Assembly: GCF_013249065.1 (NCBI RefSeq)
Contig: NZ_JABRWQ010000007.1
Span: forward strand, 122,522 to 186,521
Length of the DNA stretch: 64,000 nt
Direction: 5' to 3'
DNA from: Winogradskyella litoriviva
GTDB taxonomy: Bacteria > Bacteroidota > Bacteroidia > Flavobacteriales > Flavobacteriaceae
Position numbers and translations under genes: made by a program. Within the stretch, counting starts at the first letter, position 1; each line of letters opens with the position of its first letter. The notes under the pieces were generated by a model that had not been told where the DNA came from, ran no database searches, and saw only the letters and a program-made list of their open reading frames with translations. Positions 52,819 to 61,939 of the stretch are shown here, in pieces.

Positions 52819-53692
52819 GGTTGTAGCCAAAACGTTTTAATTGATTTTGATTGCTTCTCCAGTTTTTATTTACCTTAACATAAAGCTCTAAATGTACTTG
52901 TTTACCAAAGAATTTTTCTAAGTCCTTACGCGCCTCTATTCCTACACGTTTTAAAGCCGAACCCTTATGACCAATAATAATTCCTTTCTGAGTTTCGCGC
53001 TCAACCATAATTACAGAACGCATTCTTATTATATTTTCTTCTTCAAAAAACTCCTCAGTGTCTACTTCTACAGCATACGGAATTTCCTTTTTATAATGCA
53101 TTAAGATTTTCTCTCTTATAGCTTCATTTACAAAAAAGCGTTCTGGCTTATCTGTTAATTGATCTTTAGGGTAATAAGCTGGAGAATCTGGAAGCAACTC
53201 TATAATTCTATCAAATACATTTTGAACATTAAAACCTTCCGTTGCAGAAATTGGAAAAAACTCTGCATTTGGCACTTTACTTTGCCATAATTCTGATTGT
53301 TCTTCTAATTGAGACTGATTTGACGTATCAATCTTATTCAATAGCAATAAAACAGGTATTTTAGAATTGGTGATCTTCTTAAAAAAAGCGTCATCTTTTA
53401 GTTCCTTCTCTCCTATTTCAACCATATAAATTAAAACATCAGCATCATCAAACGCGGATTTAACAAAATCCATCATAGAGGCTTGTAACTCATATGCTGG
53501 TTTAATTATTCCTGGTGTATCACTTAATATCACCTGAAAATCTTCACCATTTACAATACCTAAAATTCTGTGTCTTGTTGTTTGTGCCTTTGATGTAATT
53601 ATTGATAACTTTTCACCAATAAACGCATTCATTAATGTAGACTTACCAACATTTGGATTACCAATAATATTTACAAAACCTGCTTTATGCAT
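52811..53692 (-). CDS. era: GTPase Era
   Basis: A 293-residue ribosome-associated GTPase for 16S rRNA and 30S maturation. P-loop GNPNVGKST (about 11-19), the switch I region TTRHRILGI, DTPGI, and NKID specificity motif are present. The C-terminal KH domain carries the conserved GIIIGHKGSALKRVGIEARKDLEKFFG. The length is canonical. It is separated from the leftward envelope operon upstream by 174 bases and stands alone. Confidence 0.97.
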   Translation of the reverse strand: MHKAGFVNIIGNPNVGKSTLMNAFIGEKLSIITSKAQTTRHRILGIVNGEDFQVILSDTPGIIKPAYELQASMMDFVKSAFDDADVLIYMVEIGEKELKDDAFFKKITNSKIPVLLLLNKIDTSNQSQLEEQSELWQSKVPNAEFFPISATEGFNVQNVFDRIIELLPDSPAYYPKDQLTDKPERFFVNEAIREKILMHYKKEIPYAVEVDTEEFFEEENIIRMRSVIMVERETQKGIIIGHKGSALKRVGIEARKDLEKFFGKQVHLELYVKVNKNWRSNQNQLKRFGYNQK

Positions 53693-53866
53693 AATAATAA
53701 CATTTGAATGCGAAGATAATGCTTATTGTTAAGAAGTAATTACATTATCTTTTAGATTGAAATTTTATTATCTCTAGTAATATTTTGATTTCTAAAATCT
53801 AACCTATTAAAAACAACCGCTATTCTTTTGTGAGAGAAATTAACCTCTTTAAAAGAAAAGGCTAAT

Positions 53867-54832
53867 TTAGTCTCGCTTTGCTTTTATATAATCACTAATT
53901 GTTTTAGCAATGATATCGCGTCCATGATTGTTCCAGTGCTCATCATATATCAATGTTGGCGATGTTTTAGAGTCCTCAAAATTTTTATGAAAATCTATAA
54001 TATCTATATTATTGTCACTACAGAAATCTAAAAATAATTCACTGGTTTTGCTAGAGTCTAATAACAAGGAAGTTTTAGATTTATCAAAACCATATTGCTT
54101 TATTAAACTTTTAAAATTTTCTAAAAGCTCTAAATCCTTAACTTTTTGTTTTTGTAGATCAATTGCCTCTTGTTCTTTATTCTCCTTTATTTTTTTTGGC
54201 TCATTTGATTTTTTCCCACTAATTAATTTCTGTAATGGTTCAAATATTCCGATTTTGAGACCATACGCCAAAATCTTTATATTGTCTCTAATTTTAAATG
54301 GTGTAGATGACAACATTTTTATTCTATCGTGATTAGGCTCATAAATGCCACGATCTAAATCGTCTTTGTAATTGAGGTAAATTACAATCTCATCTATTAA
54401 ATCGAAGTCATTTTTATATGCATCTATTAAATGCATTTGGTTGGCAAAATCATAGCCAGAGTATCCATATTCATAAACTTCGGAATTAGGAATCAGGTTT
54501 TCAATTTTTTTTCCGGTAGAATCAAAATAATCTTGGTGAAATCCTTCAATAAAAGAGTCTCCTACTATTGCAATTTCAAACTTATTGGCTGTTGGTGTAT
54601 ACTCGCGATAAGAGTTAAAACCCGATTTGTTAATATTAAATTTAGAATAATTTTGATTTCTATTACCTGTTACTGCATAACCTGTATGACCTGGCACACG
54701 TTTTTCTACTCCTAAATCATCAATAAAACGAGGAGGATCTTCTGTATATAAATGAAACAATCTAATTGATGCTTCAATAAATAGAAGAATTAGAAAAACA
54801 TATACTATTGATTTTAATATTAACTTTTTCAT
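53867..54832 (-). CDS. Membrane-anchored SGNH-hydrolase-like protein
   Basis: A 321-residue protein with an N-terminal signal-anchor helix (about 5-22) and an extracytoplasmic SGNH-type domain. Block I is IVGDSFIEG with nucleophile Ser93. The late DEHWNNHG (Asp297, His299 or His303) fits block V and resembles the AlgX/AlgJ-type ending DxHWxxxG. It follows the MBOAT gene by 5 bases. MBOAT plus SGNH pairs add O-acyl groups to exported polysaccharides or peptidoglycan, so this is likely the periplasmic transferase half. A middle Lys/Glu-rich stretch (about 195-230) looks disordered. Confidence 0.82.
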   Translation of the reverse strand: MKKLILKSIVYVFLILLFIEASIRLFHLYTEDPPRFIDDLGVEKRVPGHTGYAVTGNRNQNYSKFNINKSGFNSYREYTPTANKFEIAIVGDSFIEGFHQDYFDSTGKKIENLIPNSEVYEYGYSGYDFANQMHLIDAYKNDFDLIDEIVIYLNYKDDLDRGIYEPNHDRIKMLSSTPFKIRDNIKILAYGLKIGIFEPLQKLISGKKSNEPKKIKENKEQEAIDLQKQKVKDLELLENFKSLIKQYGFDKSKTSLLLDSSKTSELFLDFCSDNNIDIIDFHKNFEDSKTSPTLIYDEHWNNHGRDIIAKTISDYIKAKRD

Positions 54833-54837
54833 CTCAT

Positions 54838-56292
54838 TTAAAATTGAAAATATATAAATGATCGATTAACACCATCATCATAAAACAATAATGTACTCAT
54901 AATAATTAATGCATAAATTAAAAATCTCACTACTGGGTTTTTAAAATTAAAAGGCCTACGTTCGTCTTTACGTATTATATACTCGTAAATTATAAAAATA
55001 GCAATCAGTATGTAATAATCTACCATTCTGTATCCCATTGGATGTGAATATGCTTCATATCTAAAGTCTGTTGTTATTTGAGAAATATAATTAAAGGCTT
55101 CTGTAATAGTAAGAGACCTAAAGAATATATAAGAAAAAGTAACTAATAAAAACGTAATTAATACCTGAACAATCTCTTTTAATGATGGAAATAAAGAGTT
55201 CTCTGCTATACTTGTATTAAGGTATTTGCGATTGCTATTCAATAAGAAAACCGGTATATACATTAATGAATGTACTGCACCCCAAAATACAAACGTCCAA
55301 TTTGCACCATGCCAAAGTCCGCTTACCAAGAATATTATAACAACATTTCTCATGGATTTTAAGCGGCTACCTTTAGAGCCACCCAAAGGGATATAAAGGT
55401 AATATTTAAACCAATTTGAGAGGGAAATATGCCATCGTTTCCAAAACTCCGCAATATTCCTAGAAAAGTAAGGAAATCTAAAATTAGAAAGAAGTTCTAT
55501 ACCAAACAATTTTGATGTTCCTATTGCAATATCAGAATATCCACTGAAGTCACCATATAATTGAAAGCTAAATAAACAAACTCCGAGAATTAACGTAGAA
55601 GCTGGGTAGGTACCATAATTTGCAAATATATCATCTACTATTGGAGCTAAGGAATCTGCAATTACAAGTTTTTTAAAAAAACCCCAAAGTATAAGTTTTA
55701 ATCCATCTGTTGCTTGGTTATATTTAAAATAACGTTTTGTGGTTATTTGACTTAATAAGTTTGAAGCTCTCTCTATTGGGCCAGCCACTAATTGTGGAAA
55801 AAATGCTACGAATGCCGCGAAAGCAGCAAAATCTTTTGTTGGTTTTAGTTTTTTATAATAAATATCAAAGGAATAAGACATTGTTTGAAACGTATAAAAA
55901 GAAATTCCAACTGGTAAAATTATTCTTAACGTCCAAGTACTTTTCATTTCATATCCCATAGCTAAAAACATTTCTATGAAAGAATCAACGAAAAAATTGT
56001 AATACTTAAAAAAGCCTAGCAAACCAATATTAAAAAAGACACTTAGCCACAACCAATATCTAGCTCTCTTTGTATTGTCTCTATCCTTATAAATTTTTTG
56101 ACCTAGATAAAAATCTAATATGGTGCTAAATAATATGAGAAAAAGGAATCTCCAATCCCACCAACCATAAAAAACATAACTCGCTATAATTACAAGTATA
56201 TTCTGATATTTAAGATTTTTTTTAAACACAAACCAATAGAGCACATACACTATTGGTAAAAAAATTAAAAACTGTAATGAATTAAATAGCAC
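54838..56292 (-). CDS. MBOAT-family membrane O-acyltransferase
   Basis: A 484-residue polytopic protein of the AlgI/DltB class, with ten or more membrane helices. Conserved features are FLPQLVAGPIERASNLL (about 165-180), GDFSGYSDIAIGTSKLFGI, FWKRWHISLSNWFKYYLYIPLGGS (His288) and SGLWHGANW with the invariant His328. Moves acyl groups, usually acetyl, across the membrane for transfer to a glycan. It sits directly before an SGNH protein (5-base gap) and after two FemAB/GNAT-like genes, in an apparent four-gene operon. The acceptor is unknown. No alginate genes are present. Confidence 0.92.
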   Translation of the reverse strand: MLFNSLQFLIFLPIVYVLYWFVFKKNLKYQNILVIIASYVFYGWWDWRFLFLILFSTILDFYLGQKIYKDRDNTKRARYWLWLSVFFNIGLLGFFKYYNFFVDSFIEMFLAMGYEMKSTWTLRIILPVGISFYTFQTMSYSFDIYYKKLKPTKDFAAFAAFVAFFPQLVAGPIERASNLLSQITTKRYFKYNQATDGLKLILWGFFKKLVIADSLAPIVDDIFANYGTYPASTLILGVCLFSFQLYGDFSGYSDIAIGTSKLFGIELLSNFRFPYFSRNIAEFWKRWHISLSNWFKYYLYIPLGGSKGSRLKSMRNVVIIFLVSGLWHGANWTFVFWGAVHSLMYIPVFLLNSNRKYLNTSIAENSLFPSLKEIVQVLITFLLVTFSYIFFRSLTITEAFNYISQITTDFRYEAYSHPMGYRMVDYYILIAIFIIYEYIIRKDERRPFNFKNPVVRFLIYALIIMSTLLFYDDGVNRSFIYFQF

Positions 56293-56316
56293 TTTGAGAG
56301 TTTAGGTTGGTTAATT

Positions 56317-57558
56317 TTAAACTGCAGTAGCAATAAAAGATTTTTGTTTTCCTTTTATTAAATAACTATTGGTTTCATTGTTCATTTCAAACAATTGAAT
56401 GTTATTATAATTTTCGAGATAAAGGTATAAATATTCAAAAACCATTAGTTTAAGCGTTTTGTTTTCTGGCAATTCAAAGTTAATTGGTTTTAAATTTTGT
56501 TCTGTTTCATTTAAAACTGCTTCTTCAAATTTATAAACTAATTTTTCTGTTTTTACCTCTTCTTTATTCTTAAGTTTATAAGTTAACTTGTGTAATCTAT
56601 CATTTATGTTTTTCTCCCTCAATCGTTGTTTAATATCGTATAAACGTTTAATTGAATTTGCTAACAATTTAGATTTTTCCGATTTACTATCATAATAAAT
56701 ATGATATTCAAAGTCATATTGTTTTGTACACCAACGTGTTTTATACTCAAAATAACCTTTAGAAAAGTCAAGAATTCTTATTTCATTATCAATACACCAT
56801 TCTATTAATTTCATTATAGTTACTGAGCCTAAATGAAATTTAAAATAGTCAATATCAAAAACTGTTATAGCATCAAAAAGAATATCTTCAGAAAAATAAC
56901 ATAATGTAACTCCAATTGGTTTTTCGTTATCATAAATAACAAATAATGATGCCTTTTTTTCTAAAATTAAAGGATAAGCAACGTCATAATAAAAAGACCA
57001 TTCTTGATCTTCTAAATTATTGTTTGTAATTTGTTTATCAGCAAACCTTTTTTCTAATAACTCTTTAAATGACTTAAAAATAAAATCATATTCGGATTTA
57101 GACATCTCTCCAATGAACATTTGATATCTAATATTGAACGAATCTTCTAGACGTCTTTTAAATTTATTGTTTTTATTTCTACTGTTTTTACTAAAATTTT
57201 CAAGCATGTAATCTTTAAGACTTTCATACTTGCCCGTTTCTATTAAATAACCAGGATACTGCTTAGACTTTAGAAGTTTAATTTTGCTTCCTAATTCGGT
57301 TGTATCTACTTCAAAATAAGTCGGTACATCATATATTACAACTGCTTTATTATTTAAAGAGACATCTTCGGTTGAATTGATTTTATAATTTAGCCCTTTA
57401 GTGTGAGTTTTACCAACATTATAATAAAATAGCTTATTACCATTTTTCAAAAAATCTAAACCACTTATAAAATTAAATGATTTAACCTTAGCCTTTTTAG
57501 AATTAAAATGTTTTAACCAAATAGATTTAAAAATAGAAGTCGAAAATGGATTTTGCAT
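56317..57558 (-). CDS. FemAB/GNAT_6-like acyltransferase, second copy
   Basis: A 413-residue cytoplasmic protein. I start at ATG 57558 (MQNPFSTSIF), 13 bases after the upstream gene's stop. The upstream ATG at 57612 would overlap that gene by 41 bases. The central part has KNKNNKFKRRLEDSFNIRYQMF, then VIYDNEKPIGVTLCYF and ILDFSKGYFEYKTRWC, the pattern of BioF2/FemAB-like N-acyltransferases (GNAT fold). Such proteins use aminoacyl-tRNA or acyl-CoA, and several belong to polysaccharide loci. The C-terminal ~100 residues have no recognisable domain. It is the second gene of the MBOAT operon. Confidence 0.75.
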   Translation of the reverse strand: MQNPFSTSIFKSIWLKHFNSKKAKVKSFNFISGLDFLKNGNKLFYYNVGKTHTKGLNYKINSTEDVSLNNKAVVIYDVPTYFEVDTTELGSKIKLLKSKQYPGYLIETGKYESLKDYMLENFSKNSRNKNNKFKRRLEDSFNIRYQMFIGEMSKSEYDFIFKSFKELLEKRFADKQITNNNLEDQEWSFYYDVAYPLILEKKASLFVIYDNEKPIGVTLCYFSEDILFDAITVFDIDYFKFHLGSVTIMKLIEWCIDNEIRILDFSKGYFEYKTRWCTKQYDFEYHIYYDSKSEKSKLLANSIKRLYDIKQRLREKNINDRLHKLTYKLKNKEEVKTEKLVYKFEEAVLNETEQNLKPINFELPENKTLKLMVFEYLYLYLENYNNIQLFEMNNETNSYLIKGKQKSFIATAV

Positions 57559-57571
57559 TGTATATTTTAAA

Positions 57572-58615
57572 CTAGTTAGACATAACACTTCTATAAGCAG
57601 GAAAAAATTCACCTATTTCAATGTCTTCATCACAACTATTAGCTAAATGCTGTTTAGTTAGGTTATCATAGACTTCTTTGTTAATTATATATTTCCAAAG
57701 TTTAAAGGGTTTATAATTCTTTGAGAAACTAGATTTAAAACTAAACAAAGAATCTTGTTTACTAGATCTACCTCCACCAAGGTTTAAAAATTTAAATCCT
57801 TCTTTGGTGGCTTTAACTCGCATATTATCAATTACCAACTTAATAGGGTTTAAATCCAAATAAGCTTCTTTTATACCAGAGAGATGGTATTGAACAATAT
57901 TATCTGTTTTAATAAATATTGCTCCTGCAATTATTGCTTGAGTTTCATTACAAATCGCCAAAGATAAATCAACATTACATTCTTGATTTTTCATGAGCTT
58001 AATAAAATAGCTCTCATCAAAAAAATAACTATCATTAGCATTAACCCTACTCATGTTCTCATAGTAGATATCCATAAAAGCTCTTAAATGTGCTTCTGTT
58101 TCTCCTTCTATTATAGTACATAATCTAGAAGCTTTATTTACATGTGTTTTTAAGCGACTAGAATATCGCTGTCGTTGAATATCTAATGGTTCTGACAAAT
58201 TGATATATACAACTTCTCCTGGGTTACTAATATAGCCTAACCCATTTAAAACTTCTTCCTGATGATTTAAATATGGGTGTAACCTTGAGAATACAGATAC
58301 AATTTTATGGTCTAAGAAATACTGATTTAATTCTTTTTTAAAAGATTCATTTTCAAAACATTTATTATCTGACAACAAAAGTACACCTGCATAACCATAA
58401 ACAGATGTCGCATCTTTATACTCTGTATTTTCAATTTCTCTAACTAGCAATGGCAATAACACCAATGAGTTTTCGTCCTTATATTTTATTAATATAGGCG
58501 TTTCATTTGCTTTTCTAGATAAATCGTGATAACAATATGTGTGATAAAAATCATAGTGTTCTACTTGTTTTATAGCAGCGTTCCAAACCGATTGTTCAGT
58601 TATAACCTCAATCAT
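57572..58615 (-). CDS. FemAB/GNAT_6-like acyltransferase, first copy
   Basis: A 347-residue protein of the FemAB/BioF2-like group. Its order of motifs is the family's: LVLLPLLVREI early, VYGYAGVLL, VVYINLSEPLDIQRQRYSSRLKTHVNKASR, AICNETQAIIAGAIFIKTDNIVQYHLSGI and the late KFLNLGGGRSSKQDSLFSFKSSFS. It has no signal peptide. It heads the four-gene operon with a second such protein, an MBOAT and an SGNH protein. A TACTTTTG (58653-58646, minus strand) with TTG 16 bases upstream is a plausible promoter. It likely modifies a sugar or peptide precursor on the cytoplasmic side. Confidence 0.8.
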   Translation of the reverse strand: MIEVITEQSVWNAAIKQVEHYDFYHTYCYHDLSRKANETPILIKYKDENSLVLLPLLVREIENTEYKDATSVYGYAGVLLLSDNKCFENESFKKELNQYFLDHKIVSVFSRLHPYLNHQEEVLNGLGYISNPGEVVYINLSEPLDIQRQRYSSRLKTHVNKASRLCTIIEGETEAHLRAFMDIYYENMSRVNANDSYFFDESYFIKLMKNQECNVDLSLAICNETQAIIAGAIFIKTDNIVQYHLSGIKEAYLDLNPIKLVIDNMRVKATKEGFKFLNLGGGRSSKQDSLFSFKSSFSKNYKPFKLWKYIINKEVYDNLTKQHLANSCDEDIEIGEFFPAYRSVMSN

Positions 58616-58645
58616 TTAAGTTGTGATGATTTATTATTCCGATAA

Positions 58646-58672
58646 CAAAAGTAATATTTTTCATATAATCAA
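58646..58672 (-). promoter_or_regulatory. Putative promoter of the envelope-acylation operon
   Basis: TACTTTTG (58653-58646, minus strand) fits TAnnTTTG, and TTG (58672-58670) lies 16 bases upstream, somewhat short of the usual 19. The start of the first gene is about 30 bases on. Confidence 0.35.
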
Positions 58673-58752
58673 TCTTAAAAAAGTTATAAAACGTAGATAA
58701 TCTAGATTAATTACTTCGCTATATCTTTAAGTAAATCAAAATATTAAAAAAC

Positions 58753-58778
58753 AAAAAAGTCTTTCCTTTTGGAAAGAC
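58753..58778 (-). terminator. Terminator after rpsT
   Basis: On the minus strand GTCTTTCC (58778-58771) pairs with GGAAAGAC (58766-58759) around a 4-base loop, followed by six T residues. It lies about 30 bases after the rpsT stop. Confidence 0.88.
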
Positions 58779-58807
58779 CCTTTAATATCTATAAATGCAA
58801 CTACAAT

Positions 58808-59059
58808 TTATATTGAAGCCACATGTTTAGTTAATTTTGATTTTAAATTACCAGCCTTATTAGCATGAATAACGTTTTTCTTTGCTAACTTATCTAACAT
58901 ACTAATAACTGAAGGTAACATTTTTTGTGCTTCTTTAGCATCAGTAATTTCACGCAATGCTTTTATAGCATTACGAGTAGTTTTGTGTTGATACTTATTA
59001 AGTACACGTCTTTTCTCGTTACTTCTAATTCTTTTTAATGCTGACTTATGATTTGCCAT
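58808..59059 (-). CDS. rpsT: 30S ribosomal protein S20
   Basis: An 83-residue basic helical protein with the S20 pattern MANHKSALKRIRSNEKRRVLNKYQ and KNVIHANKAGNLKSKLTKHVASI. It starts 23 bases after the tRNA-Glu gene on the same strand, with a promoter before the tRNA and a terminator after rpsT. The two form one short transcript whose tRNA must be cut out by RNase processing. Confidence 0.97.
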   Translation of the reverse strand: MANHKSALKRIRSNEKRRVLNKYQHKTTRNAIKALREITDAKEAQKMLPSVISMLDKLAKKNVIHANKAGNLKSKLTKHVASI

Positions 59060-59082
59060 TATTTTATTCTTTATTAAAGTTG

Positions 59083-59154
59083 TAGCCCGTAGGGGAATCG
59101 AACCCCTCTTACATGGATGAAAACCATGCGTCCTAGCCGATAGACGAACGGGCC
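59083..59154 (-). tRNA. tRNA-Glu (anticodon TTC)
   Basis: A 72-base cloverleaf. The acceptor arms are GGCCCGT and ACGGGCT (one G-T pair at the top), with discriminator A and no encoded CCA. The anticodon stem CATGG/CCATG holds the loop TTTTCAT with anticodon TTC. The T arm is GAGGGGTTCGATTCCCCT. It is co-transcribed with rpsT downstream. Confidence 0.95.
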
Positions 59155-59206
59155 ATTTTGGTTATTTTATTATTTAAATGAACCTACAACGTTTCCATTG
59201 CGGATG

Positions 59207-59236
59207 CAAAAATACAACTATTTTTAAATTCTGCAA
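59207..59236 (-). promoter_or_regulatory. Promoter of tRNA-Glu/rpsT
   Basis: On the minus strand TTG (59236-59234) and TATTTTTG (59214-59207) match the -33/-7 elements with a 19-base spacer, upstream of the tRNA. Confidence 0.75.
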
Positions 59237-59262
59237 CACCTAATTAATTTTTTTTAAAATTT

Positions 59263-60741
59263 TTAATACGCCTTTGCAAAAAGTACTCGTTGTTTTGATG
59301 GTTTTCCACTGTAAACACAGACACTATCCTCAATTTTACTATCTAAAGGAATACAACGTATTGTTGCCTTTGTTAACTCCTTTATCTTTTGTTCAGTCTC
59401 TGATGTACCGTCCCAATGAGCAGAAATAAAACCAGTTTTAGTTTCTAATACCTTTTTAAAAGTTTCAAAATCATCCACTTCAGTAATATGGTTTTCCCTA
59501 AAGTTAAATGCTTTTTTAAACAAATCATTTTGAATAACTTCTAAAAGCTCCTTAATTTTTATTGGTAAGCCTTCCATATCTACAATTTCCTTAGTTAAGG
59601 TGTCACGCCTCGCTAATTCAATAGTATTATTTTCTAAATCTTTAGGACCTATTGCAATTCTTAACGGCACGCCTTGTAATTCGTGTTGTGCAAATTTTGC
59701 TCCAGGTCTATGTGTTGTTCTTTTATCAAATTTACAACTCACACCCAAAACTTTCAGCTCTTTAATAATGTTTTCAGCTTTTTTTGTTATTGCTTCAAAT
59801 TGCTCGTCGTTCTTATATATTGGCACAATAACAACCTGTGAAGGTGCTAAATTAGGTGGTAACACCAATCCTTTATCGTCACTATGCGTCATTATCAACG
59901 CTCCCATTAAACGTGTAGAAACTCCCCAAGATGTAGCCCAAACATAATCTAACTTGCCTTCATTATTAGTAAACTTAACGTCGAATGCTTTAGCAAAATT
60001 CTGACCCAAAAAATGAGAAGTACCTGCTTGCAATGCCTTACCATCTTGCATTAATGCTTCTATACAATAGGTTTCTACAGCACCAGCAAAACGCTCACTT
60101 TCGGTTTTTACACCCTGTATAACCGGAATAGCCATAAAGTTTTCCGCAAAATCTGCGTAAACATTATTCATTTGTTCCGCTTCAACCAATGCTTCTGCCT
60201 TTGTTGCATGAGCCGTGTGTCCTTCTTGCCATAAAAATTCTGCGGTACGTAAAAATAATCGTGTACGCATCTCCCAACGCACTACATTAGCCCATTGGTT
60301 TACCAAAATAGGTAAATCTCTGTAACTTTGAATCCAACCTTTGTAAGTATTCCAGATTATGGCTTCACTCGTAGGTCTTACCACAAGTTCTTCTTCTAGT
60401 TTAGCCTCAGGATCAACTCTCAACTTACCTTCATTATCAGGATCATTTTGCAACCTGTAATGGGTAACAACAGCGCATTCTTTGGCAAAACCTTCCGCAT
60501 TTTTCTCTTCTGCTTCAAATAAACTCTTTGGAACAAATAATGGAAAATAAGCATTTTGATGTCCTGTTTCTTTAAACATTCTATCTAATTCAGCTTGCAT
60601 TTTTTCCCAAATAGCATAACCATAAGGCTTAATAACCATGCAGCCTCTAACGGCAGAATTTTCGGCTAAATCGGCTTTCACAACCAATTCATTATACCAT
60701 TTTGAATAATCTTCGGCTCTACTAGTAAGATTTTTACTCAT
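59263..60741 (-). CDS. proS: Prolyl-tRNA synthetase (short, archaeal/eukaryotic-like type)
   Basis: Charges tRNA-Pro. The 492-residue protein is the short class II form without the bacterial editing insertion. Motif 1 region is [25 protein letters not shown], with [13 protein letters not shown], motif 2 at [24 protein letters not shown], and motif 3 at [17 protein letters not shown]. The anticodon-binding domain follows and the protein ends with the C-terminal Tyr usual in this form. A minus-strand TAGTTTTG (60804-60797) with TTG 17 bases upstream is the likely promoter. Confidence 0.96.
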   Translation of the reverse strand: MSKNLTSRAEDYSKWYNELVVKADLAENSAVRGCMVIKPYGYAIWEKMQAELDRMFKETGHQNAYFPLFVPKSLFEAEEKNAEGFAKECAVVTHYRLQNDPDNEGKLRVDPEAKLEEELVVRPTSEAIIWNTYKGWIQSYRDLPILVNQWANVVRWEMRTRLFLRTAEFLWQEGHTAHATKAEALVEAEQMNNVYADFAENFMAIPVIQGVKTESERFAGAVETYCIEALMQDGKALQAGTSHFLGQNFAKAFDVKFTNNEGKLDYVWATSWGVSTRLMGALIMTHSDDKGLVLPPNLAPSQVVIVPIYKNDEQFEAITKKAENIIKELKVLGVSCKFDKRTTHRPGAKFAQHELQGVPLRIAIGPKDLENNTIELARRDTLTKEIVDMEGLPIKIKELLEVIQNDLFKKAFNFRENHITEVDDFETFKKVLETKTGFISAHWDGTSETEQKIKELTKATIRCIPLDSKIEDSVCVYSGKPSKQRVLFAKAY

Positions 60742-60796
60742 TTTTAGTGTTTTGGCACAAAATTTGTGTTTATGTTAAATGTATAAAATAGTTAAG

Positions 60797-60824
60797 CAAA
60801 ACTAACTATTTTTGCTATGTTCAA
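60797..60824. promoter_or_regulatory. Divergent promoter region between proS and the low-complexity lipoprotein
   Basis: For proS: TAGTTTTG (60804-60797, minus) with TTG (60824-60822). For the rightward gene: TATTTTTG (60807-60814, plus) without an obvious -33. The two -7 elements are only 2 bases apart, so polymerase can hardly occupy both at once. Confidence 0.45.
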
Positions 60825-60842
60825 CAATAAAATAAAAGAGAT

Positions 60843-61904
60843 ATGCAATTTAATACTATTATTACCCGAAAATTGCCATTTTTTGTTGCGCTCGGTTTAA
60901 CAGCCGTGTTAACTTCTTGTGGTTCGTTTCAGTATGCCGGATACGATAATGATGGCATCTATTCTACTGAAGAATATGAAACTGAAGAACCTGTTGTAAC
61001 GACATCAACTAATAATTCTAACTATTATAAAAACTATTTTGCGGAAAACTCTGCAGAATTGGATGCAATTGCAGAAGAAAGTGAAATATTTACGGATATT
61101 GACTCTTACGAAAGCAATTATGTAGAAACTGCCCAAGACTCATTAGAACAACAAACGCCTTACGGTGGATGGGGACAAAACAGCAATTCTGTAACCATCA
61201 ACTATATTGATAATGGATGGATGGGCTGGAATGACCCATGGATTTGGAATGGAGGTTTTGGATATGGCTATTATAATTGGGGAAGTCCTTGGCGATGGAA
61301 TCGTTGGGGCTGGAATAATTGGGGTTGGAATAACCATTGGGCTTATGGCGGTTATGGCTATGGTTTAGGATTTGGATTTTACTCACCATGGAACTACGGC
61401 TATGGATATAATCACTATAACTTGGGCTACGGCTACTATGGAAATAGAAGTAGATATGCTTACAGTAACTCTAGGAGAGGACTATTATATAACAACAACC
61501 TGAGCAGAAGAAGTAACTCTGCTTTATCAAATAGAAATTATTCTACAAGAAGATTATCTAATAATACAACGAGTAGAACTCGAAACACAGGTATTAGAAG
61601 TTCTAACACGTCATCAAGATCAGTTGGAACATCGAGAACAATGAGACCAAATACTACAAGGTCCTCAAGAACAAGTACCAGAACATCACAACCAGGAACT
61701 AGATCAATAAGATCAACTTCAAGGAGTGGTAGTGTGAGGTCGTCATCACCTTCAAGCAATTCACGGTCAACTAGGACTACAACTAGGTCCTCAAGAAGCA
61801 GCAGTTCTTCTTCTAGTAGTACAAGATCATCATCTTCAAGTTCTCGATCTAGTGGAAGCAGTCGCAGTAGCTCATCTAGTAGTAGCCGAAGAGGAAGAGG
61901 ATAG
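60843..61904 (+). CDS. Low-complexity lipoprotein with Trp/Gly/Tyr-rich core and Ser/Arg-rich tail
   Basis: A 353-residue lipoprotein: lipobox Cys26 (VLTSCGS), an acidic Asn/Glu/Ser segment to about 110, then about 100 residues dominated by Trp, Gly, Tyr and Asn (NRWGWNNWGWNNHWAYGG and GYGYNHYNLGYGYYG runs). A tail from about 205 to the end is almost entirely Ser, Arg, Thr and Asn. The parts are strongly asymmetric in charge: acidic, aromatic, then very basic. I recognise a flavobacterial family usually beside proS, sometimes misnamed after it. It is probably an outer-membrane or surface lipoprotein; function unknown. The porin-like gene starts 35 bases after it. Confidence 0.8.
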   Translation: MQFNTIITRKLPFFVALGLTAVLTSCGSFQYAGYDNDGIYSTEEYETEEPVVTTSTNNSNYYKNYFAENSAELDAIAEESEIFTDIDSYESNYVETAQDSLEQQTPYGGWGQNSNSVTINYIDNGWMGWNDPWIWNGGFGYGYYNWGSPWRWNRWGWNNWGWNNHWAYGGYGYGLGFGFYSPWNYGYGYNHYNLGYGYYGNRSRYAYSNSRRGLLYNNNLSRRSNSALSNRNYSTRRLSNNTTSRTRNTGIRSSNTSSRSVGTSRTMRPNTTRSSRTSTRTSQPGTRSIRSTSRSGSVRSSSPSSNSRSTRTTTRSSRSSSSSSSSTRSSSSSSRSSGSSRSSSSSSSRRGRG

Positions 61905-61939
61905 ACTTAAGTTTAATTCCAAATTTAAAAAAAATACTT

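Noticed and set aside
57559..57612. Upstream ATG for the second FemAB-like gene
   Set aside because: It overlaps the preceding gene by 41 bases; the ATG at 57558 leaves a normal 13-base gap.
61538..61759. Leftward 73-codon Leu/Val/Asp-rich frame
   Set aside because: It is the antisense of the Ser/Arg-rich tail of the lipoprotein gene.
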